From: Cupriavidus sp. UYMMa02A
Lineage (GTDB): Bacteria > Pseudomonadota > Gammaproteobacteria > Burkholderiales > Burkholderiaceae
Length of the DNA stretch: 64,000 bases
Reading direction: 5' to 3'
NCBI GenBank assembly: GCA_001725945.1
Contig: LRMT01000059.1
Location: forward strand, 1-64,000
The notes below the pieces were generated by a model. The model did no database searches. It was not told the origin of the DNA and worked only from the letters and a program-made list of their open reading frames with translations. The position numbers and the translations under genes are program-made. Numbering within the stretch: the stretch's first letter is position 1; every line of letters starts with the position of its first letter. Positions 60,986 through 64,000 of the stretch are shown piece after piece.

Positions 60986-61658
60986 ATGTTGCAAAGCTCG
61001 GGGCCGCATTCGCTGGCCTACACGCACCTGATCGTGATCCGTCATGGCGAGACGGCCTGGAACCGCGAGCGCCGGCTCCAGGGGCAGATCGACATCCCGC
61101 TCAACGACACTCGGCGAAGCGCAGCGCGCGCGCTGGCGCAGCGCTTGCGGCGAGCCGATCGACGCGGTCTACTCCAGCGACCTGGGCCGCGCCATGCAGA
61201 CCGCCGCGCCCCTGGCCGAGGCGCTCGGCCTGAAGGTCCGGTCCGAGCCGCGCCTGCGCGAGCGCAGCTATGGCACGCTGGAGGGCATGACCTATGCCGA
61301 GGTAGCCGAGAAGCGGCCCGAAGACTTCGCGCGCTGGCAGGCCCGCGTACCCGACTATGCGCCGCCGCAGGGCGAATCGCTCGCACAATTCCACGAGCGG
61401 GCCGTCGAGATCGCGCTGTCGCTGTCGCGCCGGCACCCGGGCGAGCGCATCGCGCTGGTTGCCCACGGTGGCGTGCTCGACTGCCTCTACCGCGAGGCCA
61501 CTGGCATGACGCTGGAGGCGCCGCGCCAGCATGAGCTGCTCAATGCCAGCATCAACCGCCTGCGCAGCGACAGCCACCACCTGACGCTGGCCCAGTGGGC
61601 GGACGTGGCGCATCTCGAAACGCTGGCGCTAGACGAAGTGGACCGGCGCGTTCCCTGA
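60986..61658 (+). CDS. Histidine phosphatase (GpmB/CobC-like; several small indels)
   Basis: This is about 223 residues of the phosphoglycerate-mutase-like superfamily. LIVIRHGETAWNRERRLQGQ carries the catalytic RHGE, and VAHGGVLDCL holds the second catalytic His. The frame is disturbed between about 61107 and 61160 by more than one indel, at least one of which looks like an added base rather than a lost one. A normal DTGEAQARALAQRL segment is recoverable. The substrate could be an alpha-ribazole phosphate or a phosphosugar; I cannot decide. Confidence 0.85.
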
Positions 61659-61679
61659 CGGTGTCCGCCGGCCGGCGCC

Positions 61680-62402
61680 TCAGACGCGGATGCGGAACGG
61701 CGTGAAGTTCGTGTTCCGGTCGTACCAGTCCTCGTTCTCGGCGCGCTTGAGGAAGTTCACGACCTTGTAAGTGACCGGCGTCATCACGACTTCCCAGCCG
61801 GTCTTCAGCACGTACTGCGCCACTGCGACCTGGAGCACCTTTTCCAGCGGCCAGATGCCGTAGAACGCGATCACATAGAACAGCGACGAATCCACGAGTT
61901 CACCGGCCAGGGTCGAGCCGATGGTGCGCGTCCACAGCCAGCGCCCGCGCGTCCACAGCTTCATCCTGGCCAGCACATAGCTGTTGGCGAAACTGCCGCA
62001 GCAGAACGCGATCAGCGACCCGAGCGCGATGCGCCAGGTATTGCCGAACACCTCCTCCAGGCTCTTCTGGTAGTCGGCCATGAACGGCGCTACCGGCATG
62101 TGCAGCACCACCAGGCTCATGAACGTGGCAAAGGCCAGTGCCGCGAAGCCGGCCCATACTACGCGGCGGTCGCGGCCATAGCCGTAGACTTCGGTCAGCA
62201 CGTCGCCAAAGATGTACGAGATCGGGAAGAACAGTACGCCTGCGCCAAAGGTGACCGGCCCCAGCAATGGCAGCGTGACCTGCGCGGCCTTGGCGGCCCC
62301 GATCAGGTTGGAGCACAGCAGCACGGTGACGAAGGCCACCATGACGAGATCGTAATAGCGGTAGACGCGCCCGGAATGGGCGGCGGCGGGCAGGGCGGAC
62401 AT
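61680..62402 (-). CDS. Queuosine precursor transporter (YhhQ/VUT family)
   Basis: This intact 240-residue membrane protein has six or so hydrophobic segments. FPISYIFGDVLTEVYGYGRDRRVVW is the strong family signature, here given from residue 64 for its core FGDVLTEVYGYG. It imports preQ0 or preQ1 for queuosine in tRNA. I start at ATG 62402 (MSALPAAAHSG). It is convergent with the phosphatase gene. Confidence 0.9.
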   Translation of the reverse strand: MSALPAAAHSGRVYRYYDLVMVAFVTVLLCSNLIGAAKAAQVTLPLLGPVTFGAGVLFFPISYIFGDVLTEVYGYGRDRRVVWAGFAALAFATFMSLVVLHMPVAPFMADYQKSLEEVFGNTWRIALGSLIAFCCGSFANSYVLARMKLWTRGRWLWTRTIGSTLAGELVDSSLFYVIAFYGIWPLEKVLQVAVAQYVLKTGWEVVMTPVTYKVVNFLKRAENEDWYDRNTNFTPFRIRV

Positions 62403-62566
62403 GGAGGTTCCCGGTATGGCGGCGCGCATGCCTGCGCTTGCCGCTTTTTCGGGCGATTATGCCAGCCGGTGGGCCGCTCTGCCGTGGCGCAAGAAAAATC
62501 CCGGCCGGGGCCGGATGGTGCGGGAGAGCGGGCCGTAAGGCTGGGCCGTCGGCCTGCGCTCCGGGT

Positions 62567-63148
62567 TCAGATATCGAGCTTGGAGACCTTGGCGCCGTTG
62601 ATCGACACGTCGAACATCAGGCCCGCATTGGTTTGCACGAAGCCCACCACCGGCTGCTGACTGGTGAGGGTATCCAGTTGGCCATTGGCGCCGACCTTGG
62701 CAATCGCCACGTTCGCATCGGCGCCGGCCGTCCAGCCCTTGCTCGACACAAACTTGTTGTAGCCTCCGGCGTCATGAACATGATGATGATGGCCTTGGAC
62801 TGCCCGCCGGCGGTCAGGCAACCGAGGCCTGCGCGGTGCTGTAGTAGCCGACCGTCGAGCCGTGGGAGCGCAGCGAACCCTCGCCGTACTCGCCGCCGAC
62901 GATCAGCCGGCCGCGATGACGCGCGGGAACACCAGGACGCCCTGCGCGCGGTTAGCCAGGTCGCGCGAGCCGTTGACCGAGGAATACAGGCGGTTGAGCG
63001 CGCCATCCACACCGGCATCGATTTCGTGTTTTTTTGCTGCCGTATCGGTTGGGGCTTTGGTGCCTGTGGTCGTGCAGCCAGCCGTAAACGCGGTGGCGAC
63101 GAGCAGTCCCGATCCGGCAATCCGGGTAACAAAATGGCGTCGATTCAT
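62567..63148 (-). CDS. SYLF/YSC84-type lipoprotein (three frameshifts)
   Basis: When repaired this is a 194-residue lipoprotein. A lipobox TAGC places Cys25 as the acylated residue after a twin-Arg-like start (MNRRHF). The SYLF (Ysc84) lipid-binding domain includes VLVFPRVIAAGLIVGGEYGEG and VGLTAGGQSKAIIIMFMT. Frame slips lie near 62911, 62820 and 62765. It is 43 bp downstream of the exported unknown on the same strand and probably in an operon with it. Confidence 0.86.
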
Positions 63149-63191
63149 AGGAGACCTCCTGGTGGGGAAAAGTACCGCGTCCGGTATGGGT

Positions 63192-63785
63192 TCAGTTGGC
63201 TGCGGAGGCAGCCGGGGCCCTGACCGTAATGGCTACCACTTCACGATAGACGATCTTTGCCATCTGACCACGCTGGATCTTGTTGAGATCGATGGCAGGA
63301 TCTTCCACCTTGACCGTGCGCAAAGTTTCGCGCGGGCCCCGGAACGTGACCAGGTGCTTGGCAGGGTCAACCTTCGTGATCTCGGCCGTCACCGTCGTGG
63401 TGATCTCGCGCATGATGCCCGGCTTGCCGCCTTCGGCCGCGCGCGAGGTGCGCTCCACCGATTCCGCGAGCGCGGTCGCTTTGCTGTCCACCGGTTCCAG
63501 CGATGCCACGAGCGCCGCGCCGCGCGCGACGGTGACGATGTCGCCCTTGCGGACCTGGCCGAAGTTCTTCACCTCGTCGCCGCCCACCAGTTCGACGACA
63601 TTGCCGCGCGGGCCCTGCACCAGCACGGCCTTGGAGTTCGGATCGATATCGATGATCTTGCCGCTGACCACGGCCTCCTCGGCCACGCCGACCGGCGCCT
63701 GCGGACGCTGGGCGTAGGCACTGCTGGCAATGAGCACGGCAGCAGCGAACACCGCGGCTGGCAGCGAGGAGGGGCGACGAATCAT
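63192..63785 (-). CDS. Exported protein of unknown function
   Basis: I do not recognise the family. It is an intact 197-residue protein with a signal peptide (residues 1-25, SSAYA-QRPQ). The mature part is beta-rich with short alternating motifs: GKIIDIDPNSKAVLVQGPRG, then a later AEITKVDPAKHLVTFRGPRE. These two stretches resemble each other and suggest a tandem OB-like or SH3-like fold. It sits upstream of the SYLF lipoprotein, and both are likely envelope proteins. ATG 63785 gives the signal peptide. Confidence 0.75.
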   Translation of the reverse strand: MIRRPSSLPAAVFAAAVLIASSAYAQRPQAPVGVAEEAVVSGKIIDIDPNSKAVLVQGPRGNVVELVGGDEVKNFGQVRKGDIVTVARGAALVASLEPVDSKATALAESVERTSRAAEGGKPGIMREITTTVTAEITKVDPAKHLVTFRGPRETLRTVKVEDPAIDLNKIQRGQMAKIVYREVVAITVRAPAASAAN

Positions 63786-64000
63786 GGCTTTCCTTGGCGA
63801 TCGTGAACGGGCCATGCCGGGCGGCACGGCTGCCAGGTACCGAGGCGAGGGTACCGTTGAAGCCATTGTGGACAAACGGGCAGGGGCCAGCAATCCACTT
63901 CGAAAATTTGGGGGGCGAGACAAAACGTTAATTGACGTTCCGGCGCAGGCGGTCAGCCCCTGCCAGGGACGTTGCGGCAACGCAGCAAGGCGCTGCGGAA
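63786..64000. other. Region upstream of the exported gene
   Basis: About 215 bp to the window edge. It should hold the promoter of the SYLF pair on the minus strand. I see no gene or strong hairpin. Confidence 0.35.

Overview
The window is about 65% GC, densely packed and built of housekeeping and general metabolic genes. It is probably from a betaproteobacterium of the Burkholderiaceae, most likely Cupriavidus or a close relative such as Ralstonia. The grounds are the gene order (ubiE / Tim44-like / ubiJ / ubiB; rplM-rpsI then bactofilin, erpA, anmK, M23 peptidase, tyrS, dtd), a 1,300-residue DUF3683/FAD/Fe-S oxidoreductase and a gltIJKL block beside a LysR gene and gdhA. The genus is an inference from content. 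I see no phage, insertion sequence, CRISPR array, rRNA or tRNA. The one certain RNA gene is rnpB.

The most important property for a user is sequence quality. I count about 60 places in 33 genes where the reading frame slips, and one added base (usually a G or C inside a short G/C run) restores a normal family-length protein. Essential genes (aspS, tyrS, rpsI) are affected. These are almost certainly deletion errors in the sequence, not biology. I annotate such genes as single CDSs across their whole span and give the slip positions.

Layout. 1-261: a 123-bp cloverleaf-like inverted repeat. 262-3982 (minus): a three-subunit molybdenum hydroxylase (form II, not a CO dehydrogenase). 4292-8999: a YqaA-type membrane protein and the large FAD/Fe-S oxidoreductase. 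9018-10060 (minus): a fimbrial protein. 10205-17406: HIT protein, SbmA-type ABC exporter, DUF971 and a ubiquinone block. 17467-23008: methyltransferase, Na+/solute symporter, then FmdB / DUF502 / aspS. 23206-27336: coiled-coil membrane protein, nudB, YbhP-like phosphatase, mobB (minus), clsB. 27621-35568: a fatty-acid beta-oxidation cluster (TetR, acyl-CoA dehydrogenase, FadN-like fusion, fadA, enoyl-CoA hydratase, thioesterase). 35692-38669: Atm1-type exporter, Lrp regulator, cysteine-dioxygenase-like cupin. 38879-44784: LysR, gdhA and the glutamate/aspartate importer gltIJKL. 44856-50161: amidotransferase, tartrate/D-malate dehydrogenase with glycerate kinase, pyrC, DUF3025. 50174-53833: rnpB, osmC, a candidate small RNA, rplM-rpsI, bactofilin, erpA. 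53879-63785: phytanoyl-CoA-dioxygenase-like enzyme with divergent LysR, anmK, M23 peptidase, tyrS, dtd, YbhB, histidine phosphatase, queuosine-precursor transporter, SYLF lipoprotein and an exported unknown.

Non-coding signals that stand out: a predicted small RNA at 51288-51444 with its own promoter, a hairpin showing a CCTCCT (anti-Shine-Dalgarno) loop and a strong terminator; three copies of a 120-130 bp palindromic repeat placed just after stop codons; and clean operator palindromes for the TetR, gdhA-linked LysR and dioxygenase-linked LysR regulators.
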